Positions 1-13,017 of a stretch of 64,000 nucleotides of DNA are shown here, in pieces. The notes under the pieces are model-generated. The model did not search any database. It was not told the origin of the DNA and was given only the letters and a program-made list of their open reading frames with translations. Source of the DNA: Brachycybe producta (taxonomy: Eukaryota > Arthropoda > Diplopoda > Playtdesmida > Andrognathidae). The stretch covers positions 1 through 64,000 of the forward strand of contig JAUPFP010000169.1 in the NCBI GenBank assembly GCA_036925085.1. The letters run 5' to 3'. Numbering within the stretch: the first letter of the stretch is position 1; each line of letters begins with the position of its first letter. Both the position numbers and the translations under genes were made by a program.

Positions 1-3000
1 GGGAAAATGGGGAGGGGAAATGAGAGAAAATGAGGGGAAATGGGGGAAAAATGGGAGAAATATGGGAAAAAATGAAGGGAAATGGGGGAATGGGGGAAAA
101 TGAGGGGAAATGGGGTGAAAAAAATGGGGGGATATGGGGGAAAAATGGGGGGAAATCGGGAAATCGGGGGAAAAAAATGGGGGAAAATGGAGGAATGGGG
201 AAATGGGGGGAAAATGAGGAGGGGAAATGGGGGAAATGGGGAGGAAATGGGGAAAAAAATGGGGGGAAATGGGAGGGAAATGGGGGGAAATAAGGGGGAA
301 ATAAGGGGGGAAATGGGGAGGAATGGAGGAAATGGGGGAAAATGAGGGGGAAAATGGGGTGGAAAAATGAGGAAAAAAGGGGGAAAACTAGGGGAATGGG
401 GGAAAAATGGGGGTAAAAAATTGAGGGGAAAAAGGGGGTGGAAAAAATGGGGTAAAAATGGGGAGGGGGAAAACCTGGTGAGGGTGAATTGGGAAGAAAA
501 AAATGGGAGGGAATGGGGGAAATGGGGAGAAAAATGGGGGGGGAAATTGAGGGAAAAAAGGGGGGAAAGGAAGGGGAAAATGGAGAAAATGGGGTGATAA
601 AATAGGGGGAAAACTGGGGGGAATGCTGGAAATGGGGGAAAATGAGAGGAGAAAATGGAGGGAAAAAGAGGGGGAAATGGGGGAAAAGGGGGAATGAGAA
701 GGAAAAAATGGGAGAAAATGGGGGGAGAATGGGGAGGGAAATGGGGGAAATGGAAGGGAGAAATGGGGAGGAAAAATGAAAGGGGGAAATGGGGGAGGAA
801 AATGGGGAAAATGGGGTGAAAAAATGGGGGGGAACGGGGGAACTACGGGGGAAAAATGGGGATAAAATGGGAGAAATGAGGGAGGAAAATGGGGGAAATG
901 AAGAGGAAATAATGGGGCGAAATGGAAAAAAAAATGGGGGGAAATGGGGGGAAATAAGGGAAAATAGGGAAATAAGGGAAAATGGGAGGGAAAATGGGAG
1001 AAATGGGGTGGAAAAATGGGGAGAAATGGGGAAAACTGGGGAGAATAGGAAGAAATGGGGGGAAATGGGGAGGGGTGAAATGGGGGAAAACGGGGGGAAA
1101 ATGGGGAGAATGGGGGAAAAATGAGGGGGAAATGGGGGAGAAATGGGGGAAATGGGGGGAATGGGGAGAAATGGGGGAAATGAGGAATGGGGAGAAATGG
1201 GGGAATGGGGGAAATGAGGGAATGGGGAGAAATGGGGGAATGGGGGAAAATGGAGGGGGAAAAATGGGGGAGAAATGGAGGGAAAAAACAGGGGAAAAAT
1301 GGGGGGAACAAAATGGGGGAAATGGGGGGAAAGGGGGAAATGGGGGAGAAAATGAGGGGAAAATGGAAGGAAATGGTGTGGAAAAAATGGAGAAAAAATG
1401 GGGGGAAACTGGAGGAACAGGGAGAACTGGGGGGAATAGGGGGAGGGAAATTTGGAGGGGGAAATGAGAAAAATGGGGAAATGGGGAGGAAACAGGTGGG
1501 GAAATGGGGGAAAAATTGGGGGGAAAAATAGGGGAAACAAATGGGGGAACAAATTGAAAAAAAATGAGGGGGAGAATGGGGGAAAATATGGAGGGTGAAA
1601 ATGAAAGGGATAAAATGGGGGAAATGGGGGAGAAAATGAAGGGGGGAAATGGTGAGGAAATGGGGAAAAAAAATGGGGGGAATGGAGGGAAATGGGGTAA
1701 AAAATGGGAGGGGAAACTGGGAGGAACTAGAAGAGGAAATGGGGAAAAAAATGGGAGAGAAAAAATGGGGAAAAATGAGGGGGAAAAATGGGAGGGAAAT
1801 GAGGAGGGAAATAAAGGGGAAAAAATGGGGAGGGGAAATGGGAGGACATGGGGAAAAAATGGGGGGAAAATGGGGGAAATGGGGTGGAAATAATGTGGAC
1901 AAAAATGAGGGAAAAATGGGGAGGGAGAAAACCTGGTGAGGGTGAATTTGGAAGAAAAAATGGGGGGGGAAATGGGGAGAAGAAATGGGAAAAAAATGGG
2001 GGGGGGAAATTGAGGGAAAAAAGGGGGAAAGGAAGAGGGGAAATAGGGAGAATGGGGTAAAAAAATGGAGAGAAAACTGGGGGGAAATGGAAGGAAATGG
2101 AGAAAACAGGAGGGGGAAATGGAGGGAAAAAGGGGGAAATGGGGAGAAAGGGGGAATGAGAAGGAAAAATTGGGGAAAATGGGAAGGGAAATGGGGAGAA
2201 AATGGGGAGAAATGGAAGGGAGAAATGGGGAGGAAAAATGAAAGGGGGAAATGGGGGAGGAAAAATGAGGGGAAATGGGGTGAAAACATGGGGGGAAACA
2301 AGGGAACTAGGGGGAAAAATGGGGGGAAATGGAGAAATGAGGGAGGAAAATGGGAAAAAATAAGGGGAAAATGGGGGGAAATGGGGGAAATAGGAGAGAA
2401 AATGGAGGGAAATGAGGTAGAAAAATGGGGAGAAATGGGGGAAACTGGGGGAATGGGGAGAAATGGAGGAAAATGCAGAGGGGAAATGGGGAAAATGGGG
2501 GAAAAATGAGGGAAAATGGGGGGAAAATGAGGGGAAATGGGGAAAAATGGGAAAAAAATGCGGGGGGAAAACGGGGGAGGGAGAAATGGGAAAAACTGGG
2601 GAGAACAAAATTGGGGAAATTGGAAGGAAAATGGGGGAAATGGGGAGAAACTAGGAAATGGGAGGGAAAATGGAAGGGGAAAATAGGGAAAAATGGGGGG
2701 TGGGAAATGGGGGAAATGGGGAGGAATGGTGTGGAAAAATAGGGTAAATGGGGGGAAACTGGATGAACCGGGAGAACTGGGGAAATAGGGGAGGGAAATT
2801 TGGGGGGAAATGGGGAAAATGGGAGAAAATGGGGGAAATGAGGGGAAATAGGTGGGGGAAATGGGGCGAAAAATTGGGGGGGAAATGGGGGAAACAAATG
2901 GGGAACAAATTGAAAGAAAAACGGGAGGAAAATGGGGGAAAATATGGAGGGGAAAAATGAAGGGGATAAAATGGGGGAAATGAAGGAAAAGGAAAGAAGA

Positions 3001-6000
3001 AATGGGGGATAAAATGAAGGGGGAAATAGTGGAGAAATGAGGAGAAAAAATGGGGGGGGAATGGGGGGAAATGGGGTAAAAAAAATGGGAGGGGAAACTG
3101 GGGGAATCTAGAAGGGGAAATGGGGAGAAAAATGGGAGAAAAAAAATGGGGAGAAATGAGGGGGAAAAATGGGGGAGAATGGGGGAATGAAGGGGGAAAA
3201 ATGGGGGGAAGTGGGGGAAAATGGGAGGAAAATGAGGGGGGAATTGGGGTGGAAAAAATGGGGGGAAAAAATGAAGGAAATGAGAGGGGAAAAATGGGGG
3301 GAAAAAATTGAGGGAAAAAAGGGGAAAATGTGGAGAAAAATGGAAGGGGAAATGGGAAAAATGTGGGAAAAAATGGGGGAATGGGGGGAGAAATGGGGGA
3401 AATGTTTTAAAATGGAGGAAAAATGGGGGAAATGAGGGGGAAATGGGGGGAGAAAAAACAGGAGGGAGAAAAAATAGGGGGGGAAATAGGAGGGAAATGG
3501 GAAAAAAGGGAAAATGGGGGGAAAAAAATGGGCGGGAAAAATGGGGGAAATGGGTGGAAAAAAATGGGGAGAAGGGGGAAAATGGGGGGCAAAAAACGGA
3601 GGAAAAATGGGGGAAAAATGGTGGGGGAAATGGAAGAAATGGGAGAAAAAATGGGAGGAAAAGGGGGAAAATGGGGAAAATGTGGGGAAAAACGGAATGA
3701 AAATGGGAGAAAAATAGGGGAAATATGGGGAGAAAAATGGGAGAAAAAATTTGGAGAGAAAGAAAAAAATTGGGGTGGAAAATGGGGAGAAAAATTGGGG
3801 GGAAAATAGGGGGGGAAAGGAGGGAAAGGGAGAAAAAATGGAAGGAAAATGGGGGAATGGGGAAAATAGGGGAAATTGGGGGGGTGGGGGAAATGGGGGA
3901 AAATGAAGAGAAAAAATGGGGGGGAAATGGGGAGAACAAAATGGGGGAAATGGGAGGAAAATGGGAAGAAATGGAGGAAAGGGGGAAATGGGGAAAAAAT
4001 GGGAAAAATGGAGGGGAAATGGGGTGAAAAAAATGGGGAAAAAATGGGGGGAAACTGGAAAAATAGGGGGGAAACTGGGAAGAATAGGGGGAAACAAAAT
4101 GGGGGAAATGGGGGAAATGGAAAAAATGAAGGGAATTGGGGAAATGGGTGGGGGAAATGGGGGGGGGGAAATTGGAGGAAAAAATGGGGGGAAACAAATG
4201 GGGGGAAAAATTGAAAAAAAACTGGGGGAAATGGGGGAAAATATCTGGGAAAAAATGAAAGGGATAAAATGGGGAAAATGGGGAGGGGAAATGGGGGGGA
4301 AATGGGAGAAATGGGGTAAAAAAATGGGAGGGGAACCTGGGGAGAAATGGGAGAGAAAAAATTGGCAGGAAAAATGGGGAAGAAATGGGGTGAAAAAATG
4401 GGGGAGAAATGGGGAGAAAAAATGGGGAGAAATGGGGGAAAAGGGAAAAAATGGAGGAAAAATGGGAGAAAAAAGGGGGAAAATGGGGGAAAAATGGTGG
4501 AGGGAAAAAAAGGGAAAAAGGTGAAATGGAAAAAAAATGTGGGAAAAAATGTGGGGAAAAATGGGGGAAAAAAATGGAGGGGGAAATGGGGAAAAAAATG
4601 GGGGAAATATTGGGAGAAAAAATGGGGGGAGAAAAAATGGGAAAAAAATGGGAGAAAAAATGGGAAAAAATTGGGGGAGAAAGATGGGGGAAATAGGAGG
4701 AAAAGAGGGGAAAAGGAAGGGCAAATGAGAGAATGGGGAGAAATGGAGGAGAAAAAGGGGAGAAATGGGAGAAAATAGAAAAAATTAGGAGGGAAATGGG
4801 GAAGAAATGGAGGGAAAATGAAGGGAAAAAAATGGGAGGAAATGGGAGGAAAAAATGGGGGAAAAAATGGGGGGAAATGGGATGGAAAAATGGGGGGGAA
4901 AATAAGGGGAAAATGGGGGAGAAAATGGGGAGAAAAAATGGGGGGAAATGGGGGAAACTGGGGGAGGAAATGGGAAGGGAAAAATGGATGGAAAAAATAG
5001 GGGGAAGTTGGAGGGGGGAAAATGGGAGGAAATGGGTAGAAAAAATCGGGGGGAAATGGGGGAATAGGGTGGGGGAAATGAGGGGAATGGAAAGAAAAAT
5101 GGGGGAAATGGGAGAAAAAATGGGGGGGGGGAAATTGAGGGAAAAAAGGGAGGGAAAAATGAGGAGAAAAAATAGGGGGAAAAAATGGGGAGAAAAAATA
5201 AGGAGAAAAAAATGGGGGAAATGGGGGAAAATGGGAAGAGGAAATGGGAAAAAGTGGTAGAAAAATGGGGGGAAACAAATGGCAGGAAAAAATTGAGGGA
5301 AAAAAATGGGGGGAAATGGGAGGAAAAAAGGGAAGAAAATGGGGGAAAATGGGGTGAAAAAATGGGGAAAAAATGGGGAGAAAAAAATGGGGGGAAAATG
5401 GGGGAGGGAACTGGGGTGAAAAAATGGAGGGGGAAAATGAGGGAAAAATGGGGGAGAAATGAAGGAGAAAAATGGTAAAAAGAATAGGGGAAAAATGGAG
5501 GGAAACTGGAGGGAAATGGGGGGGAATTGAGAGAATGAAAAGGTGTGGAAAAAAATGGGGGAAACACTGGAGGAATGGGAATAAAAATGGGGGGAATGGG
5601 GACAAAAGTGGGGGGAAAAATTGAGGGAAAAAGGGAGGAGGAAAGATTGGGAGAAAAAATGTGGAGAAAAAATGGAGAAAAAAAATGGGAAGAAAAAATG
5701 GGGAGAAAAAAATGGGGGGAATGGGGTGAAAAAATGGAGGGAGAAATGGGGGAAAATGGGGGGAAAATGGAGAGAAAAATGGAGGGAAAATGGGGGGAAA
5801 TGAGAAAAAATGGGGGGGTGGGAAAAGAGGTGGAAATGGGGGAGAAAATGGGGGAAAATGGGGGAAAATGGGAAGAATGGGGTGGAAAAAAATGGATGGG
5901 TAAAAAATGGGAAGGGGAAACTGGGGAAGAAAATGGGGGGAAATGGGGGAAAATGGGGGGAAATGGGAGGAAATGGGGAGGAAAAATGGGTGGGAAAAAT

Positions 6001-9000
6001 GGGGGAAAAAATTTGGGGGAAAATGGGTGGAAACAAATGGAAGGGGAAATGGGGAGAAAAATGGGAGAAAAAATGGGGGAAAATGAGGGGGAAAAATGGG
6101 GGGAAAATGGGGGAATGGGGGAATGAAGGGGAAAAATGGTGGGAGAAAGTGGGGAAAAAACGGGGGAAAATGAAGGGGAAAATGGGGTGAAAAAAAATGG
6201 GGTAAAAAAATGGGGGAAAAATGGAGAGGGAAAACTGGGGAGGGTGAATTGGTTGGAAAAATGGGGGGGGGGGGAAAATGAGGGAATGGGGGGTAAAAAT
6301 GGGGAGAAAAATGGGGGGAAAAAATTAAGAAAAAAGGGGGGAAATGTGAAGAAAAATGGAAGGGGGAAATGGGGAGAATGGGGTGAAAAAATGGGACGAA
6401 AAAATGGGGGAAAATGGGAGAAAAAATGGGTGGAAAATGAGGGGGGAAAATGGGAGATAAATAATGTGGGAAAAAATAAGGGGAACATGGGGAGAAAAAT
6501 GGGAGGGAAATGGGGGGGAGAAATGAAGGAAATGGGGGGAACTGGGGGGAAAAATGGGGGAAATGAGGGGGGAAATGGAGGGGAGAAAAAATGGGGGGGA
6601 AAATAAGAGGGAAATGGGAGGAAATGGGGGAAACAAGGGGGAAATGGGGGAAAAATGAGTGGAAAAAATGGGGGGGGAATGGGTGGGAACACTGGGGGAA
6701 ATGTGGGAAAAAAATGTGGGGAAAAATGGGGGAAAAATGGAATGGAAATGGGGGAAAAATAGGGGAAATATGGAGAGAAAAAATCTGAGAAAAAATGGGA
6801 AAAAATTGGGGGGGGGAATAGGGGAAAAAGGGGGAAAAAAGGAGGAAAAATGAAAGAAAAAAGGGGGAATGGGGGAACAAAATGGGGGAAATGGGGGGGA
6901 AATGGGAAGAAATGGGGGGAAAAGAGAAAGGGAAATGGGGAGAAAATGGGAAAAAAATGGAGAGGGAAATGGGGAAAAATGGGGGAAATGGGGTGGATAA
7001 ATTGGGAAAAATGGGGGGAAACTGGGGGAATATGGGGGAAACTGGGGGAATAGAGGGAAACTGGGGGAATAAGGGAAAAGAAATGGGGGAAATGTGAGAA
7101 ATGGGGGAAAATGGGGAGGGAATGGGGGAAATGGGTGGGGGAAAGGGGGGAAAAATTGGGGGAAAATGGGGGAAACAAATGGGGGAAAAATTGAAAGAAA
7201 AACGGGGGGGGAATGGGGAAAAATATCTGAAAAAAATGAAGGGGATAAAATGGGGAGAAATGGGGGAGAAAATGGGGGGAAATGAAGGAGGAAATGAAGG
7301 GGAAATGTTGGAAAAATGGGGAGGGAAACCAGGGAGGAAAATGGGAGAAATGGGGTAAAAAAATGGGAGGGAAAACTGGGAGAACTAGAAGGGAATGGGA
7401 GAAAATGGGAGAAGGGAAAAAGTGGGAGGAAATAGAGGGGGAAATGGAGGGGAATGGGGGAATGAGGGGGAATGAAGGGGGAAAATGGGGGATGGCTGAA
7501 AATGGGGGGAAAATGAAGGGGGGAAATGGGGTGGAAAAAATGGGGGGAAAATAGGGAGGGGGGAAACTAGGGAGGGTGAATTGGGAGGAAAAATGAGGAA
7601 AAAATGGGAGGAAATGGGGGGAAAAATTGGGGGAAAAGTGGGGAAAAAAATTAAGGGGAAAAAAGGGGGGAAGGTGGGGGAAAAATGGAAGGGGGAAATG
7701 GGGGAGAATGGAGTAAAAAATGGGGGAAATAATGGGGGGAATGGGGAAAAAATGGGTGGAAAATGAAGGGGAAAATGGGGGAGAGAAATAGGGGAAAATG
7801 GGGGAGAAAAAATGGGGGGGGAAAAATTGGAGGGGAAAATGCGGGAATAGGGAAAGGAAATAGAGGGAAAATGGGGAAAATAGGGGAAAATGGGGAACTG
7901 AGGGGGAAATGGGGGAGAAAAAATGGGGGAAAAATAGGGGGAAATGGGGGGAAAATGGGGGAAAATGGGAGAGAAAAAATGGGTGGAAAAAATGGGGGAA
8001 AAGGGTGGAAAAATGGGGGAAATGAGGGGGAAAAGGGGAAAAATTGGTGGAAAATGGGGGAAAAGAGATGGAAGGGAAATGGGGAATGGGGGGAAATGGG
8101 GGGAATGGAGAGAAAAAATGGGGGGAAAAGGGAAGAAAAATGGGGAAAATGGGGGAAAATGTAGGGGAAAATGTGAGGGAAAAATGGGGAAAAAATGGAG
8201 GGGGACATGGAAAAAAAAATGGGGGAAATATTGGGAGAAAAAATGGGGCAAAAAATGGGAAAGAAATTGGGGGGAAATGGGGGGAAAATGGGGGAAATTG
8301 GGGAAAATAGGAAAAATTGGGGAGAATAGAGAAGAAATGGGGGGAAAATGAAGGGAAAAAATGGGGAGAAATGGGAGGAAAAAATGGGGAAAAAATGGGG
8401 GGAAAATGAAAGGGAAAAATGGAAGGTAAAATAAGGGGGGAAATGGGTGGGGAAATAGGGTAGAAAATGGGGAGAAAAAATGGGGGAAATGGGGGGAAAT
8501 GGGAAGGAAAAAATGGGTGGGAAAAATAGGGGGGAAATTGGAGAGGGGAAAAATGGGAGGGGGAAATAGGGGGAAATGAGGGAAAAAATGGGAAAAAATT
8601 GGGGGGAAAATGTTGAGAAAAAATGGGGGGAAATAGGAGAAAAAAGGGGGAAAAAGGGAGGGAATGGGGGGAATGGGGAGGAGAAATGGAGGGGAAAATG
8701 GGGGTAATGGGGAATAGGAAATATTGGGGGGAATGGGGAAGAATGGGGGAAATGAAGGGAAAAATGGGGGAAAATGGGAGGAAAAAATGGGGGGAAAAGG
8801 CAAAAAATGGGGAAATGGGAGGGGAATGGGGTAGAAAATGGGTGAAAAAATAAGGGGAAATGGAGGGATGGAGGGAGAGAATGGGTGGGAAAAAATGGGT
8901 GGGAAAAATAGGGGAGGGAAATTGGGGGGAAAATAGGGGAATGGGGAGAAAAATGGGGAGAAAAAATTGAGGGAAAAAAGGGACGGGAAAAATGAGAAAA

Positions 9001-11290
9001 AAAAATAGGGGAAAAAATGAAAAAATAGAGAAAAAAATGGGGAGAAATGGGGGAAAATGGGAAGGGGGAAATGGGGAAAGTGGGGGGAAAATGGGGGAAA
9101 CAAATGACAAAATGGAAAAAAAATTGGAGGGGAAAAAAATGGGGGAAAAGGGGAAATGGAGGAAATGGGGAGAAAAAATGGGAAAAAATGGGGGAAAATG
9201 GGGAGGAAAATGGGGGGGAAAATGGGGGGAAAATGGGGGGAAAATGGAAGGGGGAAAATGGTGGAAAAAATGGGGGAAAAATGGGGTAAAATGGGGGAAA
9301 TGGGAAAAATGAGGGAAAACTGGGGGAAAAATGGGAGGGGAAAAATGGAGAAGAAAGTGGGGGGAAAATGGAGAAAGAAATGGGGGGAACAAATGGAGGG
9401 AAAAAGAGGAATGAGGAGGAATGAGGGGAAAAGAGGAGGGAAAATGAGAAGGAAAAAATGGGGGAAAATGAAGGGGAAAAGGGAAATGGGGGAAATGGGG
9501 GAAGAAAATGGGGGAAATGGGGTGAAAATGGGGGGATTGGCGTAAAAATGGAGGGGAAATGGGGGAAAAATGGGGGGAAATGGGGGAAAATGGGGAGGAC
9601 ATGGGGTGAAATTGGAGGAGGAAGTGGGGAAAATGAGGGGAAAAATGGGGGGAAATGGAAAGAAAAATAGGGGGGAAATGGGAAAAAAATAGGGGGAAAT
9701 GGGGAAAAAAAAGGAAAATGGGGGGAAATTGGGAAAAAATGGAGGAATGGAGAAATGGAGAAAATGGGAAAATGGGGGAGAAATGGGGAGAAATGGGAGA
9801 AATGGGAGAAAATGGGAGGAATGAGGAAACTGGGAGAATGGGGGAAAATGAGGGAATGGGGAGGGAAAATAGGGAAAATGGGGAAAAAATGGGGGAAATG
9901 GGGAAAAATGGGGGAAAAATGGGGAAAATGGAAGGAAATGGGGGAAATGGGGGAAATGGGAGGGAAATGGGGAGGGAATTTCAGGGAAGGAAATGGGGTG
10001 GAAAAAAATGGGGGGGAAACTGGGGAATGGGGAGAAAAATGGGGGGAATGGGGGAAATGGGGGAAAAAATTGAGGGAAAAGAAAAAAGGAGGGGAAAAAT
10101 GGAGAGAAAAAATGGGGGGAAGAATGGGGGGAAATGGGGTGAAAAAATGGAGGAGAAAATGGGGGAAAATGGGGGAAAATGGGGAGAAATTTAGAAAAAA
10201 TGGGGGGAATGGGGGTGGGGAAAGAGGTGGAAATGGGGAAGAAAATGGGGGGAAAATGGGGTGGGAAATGGGGAGGGAAATGGGGGAGGAAATGAAGGGG
10301 GAAATGGGGGAATGGGGAGGAACAATGGGGGAAAATGGGGTGAAAAAATGGGAGGGAAAACTGGAAGAACTAAAAGAGGAAATGGGGGGAAAATGGGGAA
10401 AAAAATGATGGGAAATGAGGAGGAAAATGGGGGAAACGGGGAGAAATGGGAGAGGAAAATGGGGGAATGAAGGGAAAAAATGAGGTGGGAAATGGGGGGA
10501 GAAAATAGGGGAAAATGGGGGAAACGGGGGAAAACAAGGGGAAATGGGAGGAAAATGGGGGAATGAAGGGAAAAAAATGAGGGGAGAAATGGAAGAGAAA
10601 ATAGGGGGAAATGGGAGGGAAATGGGGGAAAATGGGGGGAAAAATGGGGGTGAAAAAATGGGGGAAATGAAAAAAATGGGGGGGGAAAAATGGGGAGGGC
10701 AAATGAGAAAAAAAAGGGGGGAAAATGGGGGGGACAAAATTGAGGAAAATGGGGAGAATGGGGGTGAAAAAGATGGGGAAGGGAGAATGGGGGAGAAAAA
10801 ATGGGGGAAAAATGAGGGGAGAAATGGGGAAAATGAGAGGGAAATGGGGAGAATTGGGGAAAAATGGAGGGAACATGGTGGGAAAAAAGAGGGAAAAAGG
10901 GGGGGAAACATGGGGGAAAATGGAGGGAAAAAGTGGGGGGAAAATGGGGGGAAATAAATGGGGAGAAAAATGGGGGAAAAAATGGAGGGAAAAATGGGGG
11001 AAATGGGGAGAAAAATGGGGGAAATGAGGAAAATGGGGGAGAAAATGGGGGGAAATGGAGGGAAAAAAAGGGAAAAAAGGGAGAAAAAGGGAAGGGTGGA
11101 AAAAAGGTGGGAAAAGGGGGAAAAGAGGAAAAAGGAGGAAAATTGGGGAAAAAAGGGGGAAAAAGGGAAAAAAGGAGGGAAAAGGAGGAAAAAGGGAAAA
11201 GGGAGAAAAGAGGGGAAAGAGGGAAAAGAAGGGGGAAAAAAGTGGGAAATAAGGGGGGGAAAGGAGAAAAAAGGGGAAAAAAGGGGGAAA
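1..11290. repeat. Purine-rich G/A satellite with higher-order structure
   Basis: The whole stretch is built from short units such as GGGGAAATGGGGGAAAAATG. On the given strand it is nearly all G and A, T occurs almost only in ATG, and C is very rare. It continues beyond the left edge. Superimposed on the short units is a longer, diverged period. The phrase AGGGTGAATT recurs at 481, 1939, 6241 and 7573. The phrase GGGATAAAATGGGG recurs at 1607, 2963, 4261 and 7242, so spacings are about 1.3-1.5 kb or multiples. Very long open frames on the minus strand (Phe/Pro/Ser/His-rich) are a by-product of the composition, since a C/T-rich strand hardly contains stop codons. No gene is supported. Confidence 0.95.
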
Positions 11291-11698
11291 AAGGATGCCA
11301 AGGATGCCAAGGATGGCAATGATGCCAAGGACGAAACGACGAAACGACGAATGGACGAAGGATGACTGGATGACTGGATGAATGGATGAATGGATGAAAG
11401 GATGAATGGATGAATGGATGAATGGATGAAAGGATGAAAAGGATGAAAAGATGAAATTATGAAAGGATGAAAAGATGAAAAGATGAAAGGATGAAAGGAT
11501 GAAAGGATGAAAGGATGAAAGGATGAAAGGATGAATGGATGAATGGATGAATGGATGAATGGATGAAAGGATGAAAAGATGAAAGGATGAAAGGATGAAA
11601 AGATGAAATTATGAAAGGATGAAAAGATGAAAGGATGAAAGGATGAAAGGATGAAAGGATGAAAAGATGAAAGGATGAAAGGATGACAAGGATGACAA
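11291..11698. repeat. Short tandem arrays, mainly GGATGAAA (8 bp)
   Basis: The purine satellite passes into a few copies of AAGGATGCC and CGAAACGA, then about 45 copies of an 8-bp unit, GGATGAAA or GGATGAAT. The transition is gradual, which suggests the arrays grew next to each other by slippage rather than by separate insertion. Confidence 0.9.
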
Positions 11699-11699
11699 G

Positions 11700-11930
11700 G
11701 ACACAAAATAGTGGTAAAAAGTGGACACAAAATGATAACAAAAATGGACACAAAATTACTGGGGAAAATGGACACAAATTGACGGCAAAAATAGACACAA
11801 AATGGCGGCGAAAATAGGCACAAAATGGTTTCGAAAATGAACACAAAATGGCTGCAAAATTGAAAACAATATGGTGGCAAAAATACACACAAAATGGCGT
11901 CGAAAATTTACACAAAATGGCGGGGGAAGG
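11700..11930. repeat. 23-24 bp tandem repeat with CACAAAATGG core
   Basis: About nine diverged copies of a unit resembling ACACAAAATGGCGGCGAAAA lie at the right-hand boundary of the satellite block. Beyond 11930 the DNA becomes ordinary AT-rich sequence. From there to 12251 I see no gene. Confidence 0.8.
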
Positions 11931-12251
11931 GAGACTTAAGTTTCTCAAAAAAAAAAAAGAAAACGATTTTTTTTTATTGTCAGTTTGGTTATTTTTCAAG
12001 TTTCAATCTCTTGATTATTCTGTTTTTTCTGTTTTAGCAAAATCATGACATCATTTGGGAGAAAGAAAAAAAATTTAGTTTTATTTCCCAGTTCCGTCCT
12101 TACATTATAAAAATCGAATCGGTTAATTTTCCGATTATTAATCGGAATCGGAATCGATACATCCGTTGTGAATGAATCGATTCAACAAACAAATTTGGCC
12201 ATCTTTACCTGAAACAATGTGGCTTTATAAAATTGTAACTTTGATTCTTTA

Positions 12252-12442
12252 CAGGCATCTGTAGACAGCTTCAGAATTTCTTTGGCTCTGCCCTTTTATG
12301 AGCGACATCAATTTCTAATTGGTTTGTTATTTGGTCTGATGTCACATGATCCGCCCTTTTTATTTCTAATTGGTTGATATTTGGTCTGACGCTCATAAAA
12401 GGGCAGAGCTAAAATAAATTTGAAGCTGTCTACAGATGCCTG
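12252..12442. mobile_element. Foldback element, Mutator-like, TIR subfamily A
   Basis: The ends are inverted copies: CAGGCATCTGTAGACAGC on the left and GCTGTCTACAGATGCCTG on the right. The flanks are an 11-bp direct repeat (TTGATTCTTTA at 12241-12251, TTGATTCTTCA at 12443-12453; one mismatch). A 9-11 bp duplication with long inverted ends suits Mutator-like elements. The interior carries the CCGCCCTTTT and CTAATTGGTT words shared with the elements at 27025, 43516 and 57707. No coding capacity. Confidence 0.8.
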
Positions 12443-12728
12443 TTGATTCTTCATTCCTGTTTGTTTCTAAACATGGAAAGTTGTTGCTAAGCTGCTACAA
12501 AAATAACTTACAAAGGTCAAACAACTGAGTCCTGACTCATAGCCACGGGAATTTATCAACTCACATAGAGTCACACCTAAATTTATAAAGAAAACGCATC
12601 CATTAAAGTAAAATAAAACAATCCAAAGTTTGCTGATAAGGGGAGAAGCTAGAATTTTAGAGGCTAGAAAATAAAAAGTTTTTACAAACTGAAAAGGAAG
12701 GAAGAAAACAACAATCTTGAAATCTTGA

Positions 12729-13009
12729 AAGTTTTTCTTTAAAATTTTTGCTTTAAAAGTTTTTCTTTAAAAGTTTTTCTTTAAAAGTTCTTCTTTAAAA
12801 GATTTTCTTTAAAAGGTTTTCTTTAAAAGTTTTTCTTTAAAAGTTTTTCTTGAAAAGTTTTTCTTGAAAAGTTTTTCTTGAAAAGTTTTTCTTGAAAAGT
12901 TTTTCTTGAAAAGTTTTTTCTTGAAAAGTTTTTCTTTAAAAGTTTTTCTTTAAAAGTTTTTCTATAAAAGTTTTTTTTTTTGAAAGTTTTTTCAAAGTTT
13001 TTCAATCAA
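12729..13009. repeat. 14-bp minisatellite abutting the DM9 start codon
   Basis: About 19 copies of AAAAGTTTTTCTTT, with a run of CTTGAAAAGTTTTT variants in the middle, end only 8 bp before the ATG at 13018. It must lie in the 5' untranslated region or promoter of the DM9 gene. Confidence 0.85.
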
Positions 13010-13017
13010 AAGCAAAA

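Noticed and set aside
30-11322. Many plus-strand Gly/Lys/Glu-rich frames
   Set aside because: Same satellite read on the purine strand. ATG is part of the repeat unit, so starts are meaningless.
388-11892. Very long minus-strand open frames, up to 1882 codons, rich in Phe, Pro, Ser and His
   Set aside because: The strand is C/T-rich satellite in which stop codons can hardly occur. All three frames are long, there is no domain, and the repeat units shift phase freely.
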